Source of the DNA: Streptomyces sp. R44
GTDB lineage: Bacteria; Actinomycetota; Actinomycetes; Streptomycetales; Streptomycetaceae
DNA: 64,000 bases
Assembly (NCBI RefSeq): GCF_041053105.1
Contig: NZ_CP163444.1
Span: 8,154,501-8,218,500, forward strand
Direction: 5' to 3'
The notes under the pieces were generated by a model. That model was not told where the DNA came from, ran no database searches, and was given only the letters and a program-made list of their open reading frames with translations. Shown one piece after another: positions 45,241 to 52,738 of the stretch; position 1 is the stretch's first letter; each line of letters begins with the position of its first letter. A program made the translations under genes and the position numbers.

Positions 45241-45447
45241 TCAGCCGAGTGCCGCAGGGGAGTGGGCGTTCCGCTGCAGCTGGCGGGGCTTGCCCGAGCC
45301 GTCGGCGGGGACGGACCAGAGGTCCTTGGTGCCGTCTTCGTGCTGCTGGGCGTACGCGAGTGTGGAGCCGTCGAGCCAGGCTGCCTGGTCGTCCACGCTG
45401 CGGGTCTCGGCGGTGGCGTTCACGCGGCTGGTGGCCAGGTCCAGCAC
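45241..45447 (-). pseudogene. C-terminal remnant of a TolB/PD40-type beta-propeller protein
   Basis: Only about 68 residues are present. The stretch WLDGSTLAYAQQHEDGTKDLW is one propeller blade, given in parts WLDGSTLAYAQ and GTKDLWSVPADG. No start, signal peptide or earlier blades exist upstream, because the rhodanese gene ends at 45494. The upstream frame reads only as short Arg/Pro-rich sequence. It is best seen as a decayed gene tail. No mobile element is visible to explain the loss. Confidence 0.6.
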
Positions 45448-45493
45448 CCGCGGCCTCGGCCGTCGGCGTCATCGGCTCGGGGTGCCGTCCAGG

Positions 45494-46345
45494 TCACCCC
45501 ATCTCGACCGGAGCCCGCACCAGCGAGCCGTACTCGGTCCAGGAGCCGTCGTAGTTCTTGACGTCCGGGTAGCCGAGCAGTTCGTGGAGCGCGAACCAGG
45601 TGTGCGAGGACCGCTCGCCGATGCGGCAGTAGGCGATGACCTCACGATCGGCGGTGATGCCCTTCCCCGTGTAGAGCGCCTTCAGCTCCTCGGCCGACTT
45701 GAACGTGCCGTCGTCGTTCGCCGCCTGCGACCAGGGGACATTGGCCGCGCCCGGAATGTGGCCGGGCACCTGGGCCTGCTCCTGCGGCAGGTGAGGGGGT
45801 GCCAGCTTCTCGCCCCGGTACTCCTCCGGGGACCGGACGTCGACCATGCGCACCGCGGAACCCACGCTCTCCAGCACTTCGCCGCGCAAGGCTCGGAACT
45901 GCGGGTTCTCCTCGCCCGGCACCCTGAAGTCGGTGCGCTCGTGGTCCGTGACCAGCCGCGTCATCCCGCGGCCCTCCAGCTCCCACTTCTTCCGCCCGCC
46001 GTCGAGCAGCTTCACCTTGTCGAAGCCGCGCAGCCGCAGGATCCAGTACGCGTACGCGGCGAACCAGTTGTTGTTGCCTCCGTAGAGGATCACGGTGGTG
46101 TCGTGGTCGACGCCGGCCTCGGCGAGCAGCCGCCCGAGCGCGTCGCGGTCCAGGTAGTCCCGGCCCACGGCGGTGTGCAGGTCCGTGGTCCAGTTCCAGC
46201 CCACGGCGCCCGGGATGTGGCCCTGCTCGTACGCGGTGGTGTCCTCGTCCACGTCGATGACGCGCACGGCCGCGTCGTCGAGGTGCGCGGCCAGCCACTC
46301 GGTGTCCACCAGTGTCTCCGGATGTGCGTAGCCGTTGCCACCCAT
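45494..46345 (-). CDS. sseA: Thiosulfate/3-mercaptopyruvate sulfurtransferase (two rhodanese domains)
   Basis: A 283-residue sulfurtransferase. The N-terminal rhodanese domain is inactive-type (no Cys in its loop, YGGNNNWFAAYAYW) and the C-terminal domain carries the active Cys in AYCRIGERSSHTW, the CRxGxR loop of thiosulfate sulfurtransferases. It moves sulfane sulfur between thiosulfate, cyanide and thiols. It is 21 bases downstream of the MBL/rhodanese gene in a three-gene sulfur operon. Confidence 0.93.
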   Translation of the reverse strand: MGGNGYAHPETLVDTEWLAAHLDDAAVRVIDVDEDTTAYEQGHIPGAVGWNWTTDLHTAVGRDYLDRDALGRLLAEAGVDHDTTVILYGGNNNWFAAYAYWILRLRGFDKVKLLDGGRKKWELEGRGMTRLVTDHERTDFRVPGEENPQFRALRGEVLESVGSAVRMVDVRSPEEYRGEKLAPPHLPQEQAQVPGHIPGAANVPWSQAANDDGTFKSAEELKALYTGKGITADREVIAYCRIGERSSHTWFALHELLGYPDVKNYDGSWTEYGSLVRAPVEMG

Positions 46346-46366
46346 GGTCTTGGCCTTCCTTCCGCT

Positions 46367-47719
46367 TCACGCATGTGCCATCAGGTCCCGCACGCCACCC
46401 CTGACCACCGCCGTCACGGAGATGCCCGCCCGATCGAGCAGACTCGCCGCGAGGACGGCCCGGCGGCCGCTCCCGCAGACCGTCCACATCTCGCGGTCCC
46501 GGGGCATCTCGCCGAGCCGCCCGGGCAGTTCGGCGAGAGGCAGCGCGAGCGTGCCCGGAATTCCGCCCTCCGGGCGCTCCGGGCGTACGTCGAGCACCCG
46601 CCGCCCGGCGATGTGCCCGGCCAGTTCGGACGCCTCCGCGGTACGGAAGGAGCGGAGTGGCCGGCCTGCGGCGGCCCAGGCGTCCGTCCCACCCGCCAGA
46701 TACCCCTCGATGTTCTCGTATCCGATCCGCAGCAGCTGGAGCACGGCCTCGTCGGCCGCCTCCTCGGCGGGCTCCGGCAGGACGAGCACCAGGCGCGTGC
46801 CGAACGGGACGACCTCGCCGACCAGACGCGCGAAGCGGTCGTCCAGCTCGTCGCAGAGCGAGCCGGGCAGATGGGCGGCGGCGAACGTTCCGCGCTCGCG
46901 ACCGTCGACGATCTGCGCGCCACCCCCGACCAGGCCTTCCAGCCTGGCCGGCGTGAGCGGCCGGAGCACGGGTGGGCCGCCGAGAACGTCCGGCCCGGAC
47001 CGGTTGATCCCCGCCATGTACCGGTAGTAGGCGGGGTACGGCGGCAGGCCCGCCGTCCGCCCGCTGACGAACTCCTCCTCGTCCCGGGTGGTCAGCGCGG
47101 GATTGGTACGCCGCTCGATGCCCATGACGGTCGTCCTCGCCCCCGACACCGGCCCGGCCGCGCAGGAGCTCCCCGCACCGTGTGTCGGCAGGACCCGCGT
47201 GGCGTCCGGCAGCAGCGCCAGCCGCCGGAGCGAACGGAACTGCGCCCGGGCGAGTTCCTCCGTGTGGTCGTCGCCGGACAGGTCGGTGCGGCCGGCCTGT
47301 CCGACGAGGAGGCTCCCTCCGGTGAAGACGGCGGTCGGGGGCTGCCGCGTGTCGTCGAAGACGAGATACGAGGTGTGCTCGGCGGTGTGTCCGGGCGTCT
47401 CCATCGCCCGCACCGTCACGTCGCCGAAGGCGATCTCGTCCTCGTCCGCCAGCCCCAGATGATCGAAGGCGTACGCGGCGCGGGCCGGGCCCGCCACCGT
47501 GGCGCCGGTCGCCGCGTGGACCTCCAGAGCGCCGGAGACGTAGTCGTTGTGCACGTGCGTTTCCAGGACGTACCGGATCCGTACGCCCCTGGAGGCACAG
47601 GACTCCATCAGGCCCCAGCTGTCCCGCTGCGGGTCGACCAGCGCGGCCTCGTCGCCGCTGACGAGGAGATAGCTTGTGTCACCGAGCGACACGGTCGTCA
47701 TGATCTCGATCTCGTTCAT
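46367..47719 (-). CDS. MBL-fold persulfide dioxygenase-like protein fused to two rhodanese-like domains
   Basis: A 450-residue fusion. The N-terminal metallo-beta-lactamase domain (about 1-245) has the iron-binding THVHNDYVSG, a His in TPGHTAEH, Asp in GRTDLSGD and His in LPTHGAGSSC, as in ETHE1-type persulfide dioxygenases. Two rhodanese-like domains follow (about 260-350 and 360-450). The last has a Cys in TVCGSGRRA; the middle one lacks a Cys in its loop. It should turn glutathione-type or mycothiol-type persulfide into sulfite and pass on sulfane sulfur. The start is ATG 47719, with 17 bases to the preceding gene. Confidence 0.88.
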   Translation of the reverse strand: MNEIEIMTTVSLGDTSYLLVSGDEAALVDPQRDSWGLMESCASRGVRIRYVLETHVHNDYVSGALEVHAATGATVAGPARAAYAFDHLGLADEDEIAFGDVTVRAMETPGHTAEHTSYLVFDDTRQPPTAVFTGGSLLVGQAGRTDLSGDDHTEELARAQFRSLRRLALLPDATRVLPTHGAGSSCAAGPVSGARTTVMGIERRTNPALTTRDEEEFVSGRTAGLPPYPAYYRYMAGINRSGPDVLGGPPVLRPLTPARLEGLVGGGAQIVDGRERGTFAAAHLPGSLCDELDDRFARLVGEVVPFGTRLVLVLPEPAEEAADEAVLQLLRIGYENIEGYLAGGTDAWAAAGRPLRSFRTAEASELAGHIAGRRVLDVRPERPEGGIPGTLALPLAELPGRLGEMPRDREMWTVCGSGRRAVLAASLLDRAGISVTAVVRGGVRDLMAHA

Positions 47720-47736
47720 GCGGTCTCCCGAACCCC

Positions 47737-49005
47737 TCACACGACGACCACCCCGAGGGACGCCACGGGGTTGCAGCCGTAGCCCCCGGCGTTCCACGGC
47801 GCCCGGGGCGGCTGGGTGTCGCCGTGTGCGTCGGTCGCGCGGGCCTGCAGCCGGTACGCACCGGGGCGGCGGGGCGTCCACCGGTACGACCAGCCGGTCC
47901 AGGCATACGGCCCGGACGGCCGTTCGAGCACGGCCTCGTGCCACTCGGCGTCGCCGAGCGGGCCCTCGTCCCCGTAGCCGTCCTCACCGGGGCGACCGTC
48001 CACGTCCTCGTACGCGGCCCGCACGTCGACCCGCCGCACGGGAACCCCGCCACCCGACCAGGCCCGGCCTCGTACCAGCGTCTCGTGGCCGCGCCGGACC
48101 GCCGAGTCCGGTTCGGGGGTGGTGATGAAGGACTTGACCCGTAGGGTCGTCACCGGCCCGTCGGGGGTACCGCGCGACGCCCGGTAGACGTATTCCTCGG
48201 CCTGGAAGACCCCGCTGAAGGGCTCCGTCACGGCCCGCGCCTCGACCAGCCACTTCACGTCGGCGACCGCGTACCGCCCCGGGACCACCAGCCGGACCGG
48301 TGCCCCGTGCTCGGGCGCGAGCGGCTCGCCGTTCATGTGGGTGGCGAGGAGGGTGTCCGGGTGGAGGGCCACGGCGAGCGGCAGGCTCCGCTCGAAGGCC
48401 GTCCGGCGGCCGTGCACCCTGCCGGAGTCGGCTCCGGCGAAAACGATCTCCGCGGCGGCCCGGTCGACCCGGGCCAGGGAGGCGACACGGTGGAAGGGCA
48501 CTCCTGAGAAGTGCGCGCATCCCACAGCCCCTTGCCCCCAGGGCAGACCGGGAGGCCGGGGCGACATCTGGCTGCGGCCGTTCCCCGCGCACTCCAGGAC
48601 GACGTCGAATTCCCGGCGGTCCATCGTGAGCAGCTCGTCGTAGCCGATGTCGAACGGCTCGGCCACGGCTCCGCGGACCCGCAGACGCCACCGGCGTGGT
48701 GACGTCCCCGGGATGCCGAAGTGGTCGCGCACGAAGAGGGCGCCCACAGGTGTGACGGGCTCGGCGAGCGCAGCCGAGGGCGTCTGGGCGTTGTACGGAT
48801 CTGCTGTGACCGTCTCGGGCGCCCAGACCGTCGCACCGGGTCCGCGGGGTATGGGCCACGTGGTCACGATCACCCCTTCCGCCGGGCTCCTGCCGGGCAC
48901 GACGCGGGTTTCCTTCAGCTTACGCCCGATACGAGACATCACTCCAGGTATCGGATGCACTACTCCAAGTCGCGATCGTCGTGGCCGCGGCTGACTGTGG
49001 GTCAT
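47737..49005 (-). CDS. Sulfite oxidase-like molybdopterin-dependent oxidoreductase
   Basis: A protein of up to 422 residues; an internal ATG at 48939 would give 400 and start just before SRIGRKLKETRVVPG. Neither start has an ideal ribosome site. The molybdenum-binding Cys is in VLECAGNGRSQM and VRLVVPGRYAVADVKWL is the second cofactor segment. A C-terminal immunoglobulin-like dimer domain (about 290-422) ends GGYGCNPVASLGV. No signal peptide or heme domain is seen. It would oxidise sulfite made by the persulfide dioxygenase-like protein to sulfate, protecting the cell. Confidence 0.88.
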   Translation of the reverse strand: MTHSQPRPRRSRLGVVHPIPGVMSRIGRKLKETRVVPGRSPAEGVIVTTWPIPRGPGATVWAPETVTADPYNAQTPSAALAEPVTPVGALFVRDHFGIPGTSPRRWRLRVRGAVAEPFDIGYDELLTMDRREFDVVLECAGNGRSQMSPRPPGLPWGQGAVGCAHFSGVPFHRVASLARVDRAAAEIVFAGADSGRVHGRRTAFERSLPLAVALHPDTLLATHMNGEPLAPEHGAPVRLVVPGRYAVADVKWLVEARAVTEPFSGVFQAEEYVYRASRGTPDGPVTTLRVKSFITTPEPDSAVRRGHETLVRGRAWSGGGVPVRRVDVRAAYEDVDGRPGEDGYGDEGPLGDAEWHEAVLERPSGPYAWTGWSYRWTPRRPGAYRLQARATDAHGDTQPPRAPWNAGGYGCNPVASLGVVVV

Positions 49006-49068
49006 GTCGCTGCGAACGATCCGGCCGACAGTCCGTCAGCCGGCGCGAGCGACGAAGAGGAGTCATCG

Positions 49069-49662
49069 ATGCGCTCTGCCCGCATTCTTCTGGCCGCGAC
49101 CGCGGCCGCCGGCACCCTGGCGATCGCTGCACCCGGCGCCTATGCCGGCTCCACCGGGGACTGGGACAAGGACGACTACTCCCACAGCCAGGAGCGTGAC
49201 CACGACAAGCCGAAGGGCGGCATGCACACCGGAGCGGGTGCGCTGTCGTCGGTGAGTGGTGACGACTGGTCGAAGGGGGACCACGAGAAGTCGCAGGGGG
49301 ACCACGAGAAGTCGAAGGAAGACCACGAGAAGTCGAAGGAAGACCACGAGAAGTGGCAGGGAGACCACGAGAAGCCGAAGGGCGGCATGCACACCGGCTC
49401 CGGCGCCCTCTCCCTCGTCAACGCTGACGACTGGTCCAAGGAGAAGGAGAAGGACAAGGACACGGAGAAGGGCAAGGACTGGGACAAGGACAAGGACAAG
49501 GGCAAGGAAGACGGCTACAAGCCGGAGAAGCCGAAGGGCGGCATGCACACGGGTGGTGGCGGCCTCGCGGGCGGTACGAACGTGACCGGCGCGCTGGTGG
49601 TCGCCGGCGGAATCGCCGCCTTCGCCCTCCACCGCCGGAGGAAGGCCGCGAACGCCGCATAG
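49069..49662 (+). CDS. Secreted, charged, repeat-rich protein with C-terminal membrane anchor
   Basis: A 197-residue small exported protein. AGGAG is 6 bases before the ATG. Signal peptide: residues 1-26 (ends APGAYA). The motif KPKGGMHTG-x-G occurs three times (residues 47-57, 102-112, 154-164), and DHEK occurs at short intervals between residues 71 and 102, with Lys/Asp/Glu-rich linkers. A hydrophobic segment (about 172-187) and HRRRK tail end the protein, the layout of a sortase substrate. No clear LPxTG or LAxTG motif precedes it; LAGGTNVTG is the nearest. The next gene is a sortase. Likely a cell-wall or surface protein; function unknown. Confidence 0.8.
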   Translation: MRSARILLAATAAAGTLAIAAPGAYAGSTGDWDKDDYSHSQERDHDKPKGGMHTGAGALSSVSGDDWSKGDHEKSQGDHEKSKEDHEKSKEDHEKWQGDHEKPKGGMHTGSGALSLVNADDWSKEKEKDKDTEKGKDWDKDKDKGKEDGYKPEKPKGGMHTGGGGLAGGTNVTGALVVAGGIAAFALHRRRKAANAA

Positions 49663-49755
49663 CAGCGCACATCCGGAGGCGGGGTGTGCCGCTCAGAGCG
49701 GCCACCCCGCGTCCGGCCCGTCATGGCCCTCCGCCGCATCCGAAAGGTGTCTCTG

Positions 49756-50481
49756 GTGACGACGCGACCAGACCCCGTCGGCCCGGGAACGACCCGGGGT
49801 ACCGCACGATGGGTGAGCACTGTCGTGTTCTGGGCACTGGTGCTGGCCGTGCTGCTGTTCGTCTTCGGCTCGAAGGTGTTCACGCAGGACGCGACCTCAC
49901 CGGTCGAGCCCGTGGTTCCCTCCGCGACCGGACGTGCTCCGGCCGCCGCGCCGGAACCGGCGAGGTCAGGCCCTCAGGACTCCGCCGCGCGGGATGCGGC
50001 CTCGTCGAGCAGCCCGGCGATGCCGAGATCCGCTCCCGTCCGCCTGCGGATTCCCAAGATCGGCGTGGACGCGCCGTTCACCGGCCTGCGGATCGGCCCT
50101 TCCGGAGCTCTGGAACCGCCTCCCGCGGACGATACGAACCTGGTCGGCTGGCAGAGCTCCGGAATCACGCCCGGCCAGCGCGGTACGGCGATCATCGCGG
50201 GCCACCTCGATACCGCCACCTCGCCGGCCGTGTTCGCGAGGCTCGACGAACTCCTGCCCGGGGACCGCTTCGAGGTCGACCGTGCTGACGGCACGACAGC
50301 TGTCTTCCTCATCGACTCCGTGGAGAACTTCGACAAGGACGACTTCCCCAACCGGCGCGTCTACGAGGACACGCCGTCCGCGCTCGCGCGACTCATCACC
50401 TGTGCGGGCGGCTACGACCGCAAGGCGAAGGACTACACGGAGAACCTCGTCGTCTTCGCGCACCTCCACCCAGGTGACTGA
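49756..50481 (+). CDS. Class F-like sortase
   Basis: A 241-residue sortase. GTG 49756 is preferred because AAAGG sits 8 bases upstream; ATG 49723 is in frame. There is one N-terminal membrane span (VSTVVFWALVLAVLLFVFG), a Pro/Ala/Ser-rich linker, then the catalytic domain from about residue 95. The catalytic His is in IIAGHLDT and the Cys in LITCAGGYDR, with Arg two residues after the Tyr. It is anchored outside the membrane and would join proteins to the wall. The neighbouring repeat protein is the obvious candidate substrate. Confidence 0.9.
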   Translation: MTTRPDPVGPGTTRGTARWVSTVVFWALVLAVLLFVFGSKVFTQDATSPVEPVVPSATGRAPAAAPEPARSGPQDSAARDAASSSSPAMPRSAPVRLRIPKIGVDAPFTGLRIGPSGALEPPPADDTNLVGWQSSGITPGQRGTAIIAGHLDTATSPAVFARLDELLPGDRFEVDRADGTTAVFLIDSVENFDKDDFPNRRVYEDTPSALARLITCAGGYDRKAKDYTENLVVFAHLHPGD

Positions 50482-50533
50482 CACGCTGCCCGGTGCCTGT
50501 GGCAGCGTCCGCGGAACCCCGCTCACGACCTGG

Positions 50534-50572
50534 CGCCGGTCCCGTACGGGGCAGGCCCGTACGGGACCGGCG
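50534..50572. terminator. Bidirectional terminator hairpin
   Basis: A perfect 17-base-pair stem (CGCCGGTCCCGTACGGG with its complement) and a 5-base loop, between the converging sortase and PPOX genes. Confidence 0.8.
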
Positions 50573-50643
50573 TCGGCAAGGGAGCGAGGGGTAACGAGCC
50601 ACCTCCGTGGCGATGACCCCGCCCATGACGCGCCGGGCAGAAC

Positions 50644-51060
50644 CTAGGCGACCTTGGTGGCGTTGCCGAGGATCTTGGTCGGGGTGATGCGGACGACCAC
50701 GCGGACCTCTTCCGGCGGGGCCTCCAGGTACTCCTTGCCGCCGCCCGGGCCGAGGTACTCCTCGGCAATGCGCGCGGCCACCGCGCGGCCGGCGTCCTCG
50801 GTGACGGTGGCCGTGCCGCGGATCTCGACGTACAGATGCGGGTCGGCGAGGTCGAAGACGGTGAGGCCGACGCGCGGGTCGAGGAGTATGTTCCGCTCCT
50901 TGCGCCGGCCCTGTTGGGTGGAGATCAGCAACTCGCCGCCGTCACGGCTCACCCACACCACCGAACTCTGCGGGCTTCCGTCGGGGTTGAGGGTGGACAG
51001 GACGGCCGGGTGCGGGTCGTCAAGCAGGCTGCGTACGGTGTCGTTCATCTCAAGGGGCAT
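50644..51060 (-). CDS. PPOX class (pyridoxamine phosphate oxidase fold) F420/flavin-dependent protein
   Basis: A 138-residue split-barrel protein. Motifs: AVLSTLNPDGSPQSSVVWV near residue 18 and GRRKERNILLDPRVGLTVFD near 51, which form the cofactor pocket. No signal peptide is present. Actinobacterial members often use F420 or heme; that cannot be settled here. ATG 51060 is used; ATG 51048 is possible. The gene stands alone on its strand. Confidence 0.85.
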   Translation of the reverse strand: MPLEMNDTVRSLLDDPHPAVLSTLNPDGSPQSSVVWVSRDGGELLISTQQGRRKERNILLDPRVGLTVFDLADPHLYVEIRGTATVTEDAGRAVAARIAEEYLGPGGGKEYLEAPPEEVRVVVRITPTKILGNATKVA

Positions 51061-51193
51061 GCCAGGGAGGCTAATCGGGCTCTCGGGGCGGCGCACCGGC
51101 ATACGATCCGATCGCGCCAGATCGCCCGGGCGGCCCCTCAGGCCACCCTGCCCAGCCCCCACCGGTGACGCGAGCGCGAGGTAGTCACCGCCG

Positions 51194-52012
51194 TCAGGCC
51201 CGCGGGGCGCGTGGCTCCAGCCGGAAGTCGAAGCCGAGGGTGCCCGGGTCGAGTGCGGTCGCGCCGCCGTCGACGGTGAGCACCGCGCCGTTCACGAACG
51301 AAGCGGCAGGCGACAGAAGCCAGGCGACGGCCTCCGCGACCTCTTGCGGCTCGCCGGGCCGACCGGCGGGCAGGACCCGGGTCACCTCGTCGTACGCCGC
51401 CTCCAGACCGTTCCCGTCCAGGCCCGCCTCGTCGGCGAACCGGTTCATCCGGCGGTCCGCCATGTCGGTGCGCACCCAGCTCGGGCACACGGTGTTGGCG
51501 CGCAGTCCCGCACCCCCGTAGTCGACCGCGAGCGAGCGGGTCAGCTGGAGCAGCGCCGCTTTGGAGGTGGCGTAGGCGGCGTTCCCGACGCCGTTGCGCA
51601 GGGCGGACACCGAGGCCACCGCGACCACCGCGCCGCGGGCGTCGAGCAGGTGCGGGAGCGCGGCGCGCAGCAGCAGGAACGGACCGGTGAGGTTGGTCCG
51701 CATGACCTCGTCCCAGTCCTCCAGGGTCACCTCTCCCACCCCGCCGCCCCGCCCGATGCCGGCGTTGAGCACCAGACCGTCGAGCCGCCCGTACGTGCCG
51801 ACCACCGTCTCGACGAGCGAGGCCACCGCGGCGGGGTCCCCGATGTCCGACGGTACGGGCAGGGCGCCGGTCTCCTCGGCGACCAGCCGCAGCGGCTCGG
51901 GGCGGCGCCCGGACACCGCCACCTTGTGTCCCGCCCGGGCCAGGGAATGCGCGGTCGCCGCCCCGATCCCCGTTCCGCCTCCGGTCACCAGGTACACGCG
52001 CTCGTCCGCCAT
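51194..52012 (-). CDS. SDR family NAD(P)-dependent oxidoreductase
   Basis: A 272-residue short-chain dehydrogenase. Nucleotide motif VTGGGTGIGAATAH near residue 9; structural NAG in LVLNAGIG; catalytic Ser in VASVSALRNG; catalytic Tyr and Lys in NAAYATSKAALLQ. The end (LTVDGGATALD) is standard. It is a single gene about 130 bases upstream of the PPOX gene on the same strand. Substrate not predictable. Confidence 0.92.
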   Translation of the reverse strand: MADERVYLVTGGGTGIGAATAHSLARAGHKVAVSGRRPEPLRLVAEETGALPVPSDIGDPAAVASLVETVVGTYGRLDGLVLNAGIGRGGGVGEVTLEDWDEVMRTNLTGPFLLLRAALPHLLDARGAVVAVASVSALRNGVGNAAYATSKAALLQLTRSLAVDYGGAGLRANTVCPSWVRTDMADRRMNRFADEAGLDGNGLEAAYDEVTRVLPAGRPGEPQEVAEAVAWLLSPAASFVNGAVLTVDGGATALDPGTLGFDFRLEPRAPRA

Positions 52013-52276
52013 GTCCGCCGCCTCTCCCGTGTCGCGTCCGTCCCGGTGATCTTAGGCGCGCGACGCTGCCGGGCCGGGCCGCATGGGTGCTGCCAGGCCA
52101 CACCTCGACCCGCACACGTAGCCACACTCGTGGTTCGTGGTTTGCCCAGCGAGGCGGCGTGGGCATGGGAAGCGCTACTACTCTGCGGGTGAAGCCGACT
52201 CAGGGGGGGAGCACGGATCCCAGGGCTGAACGGACCGGCCGCCCTCGGGCCGCCCCTCGACGCAGCGCAAGGGTCC

Positions 52277-52666
52277 GTGAGCGATCCCGCCGACGTCGCG
52301 GCGCTCGCGAGCCAGGGCAGCTTCTCCGTCGGTGTGGTGGCTCCCGGAGCCCACGTCACCTCTTACGGCACTTCACCGGGCTGGGCCGCCGGTCCCGGCC
52401 ACGTCGACGCGGTGTCCGACAGGGACCGAGTGGGCGCGCTGCTGTCCCTGGCCTGGCGGAGCTCCGGCGGGCCGGCGCTGACCGAGGCCCGCCGGCGCCC
52501 TGCGGACGGCGAGTGCGCTGACCTTGTGTCCCGAGGTCGTCGGAGCGGTCTACGTCGGTGTCGCCGAAGCGACAGGCACGATGCCGGACCCCACCGCCCT
52601 GGCCGACTGGCTGGCTCCCGGACCGCACCCACGGTATCCCCGACCTGCCGCCGATGTACCCGTGGT
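52277..52666 (+). other. Possible frame-broken small ORF before the PAS-phosphatase gene
   Basis: From a GTG at 52277 the reading frame has coding-like codon use (DPADVAALASQGSFSVGVV) for about 78 codons. It then turns Arg-rich, while the next frame becomes coding-like from about 52510 (VVGAVYVGVAEATGTMPDP). This fits one short gene with a frameshift, a sequencing error, or a decayed gene. It is in frame with the PAS-phosphatase gene, so a long N-terminal extension of that protein is formally possible but looks unlikely. The rest of 52013-52738 shows nothing else I can name. Confidence 0.3.
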
Positions 52667-52738
52667 GAACCGGCGGAGCGCCGCGCCGGACCGGGCCGGT
52701 GCACTGCGGTCGCGACCGCTCGGAAGGATGATGGGACC

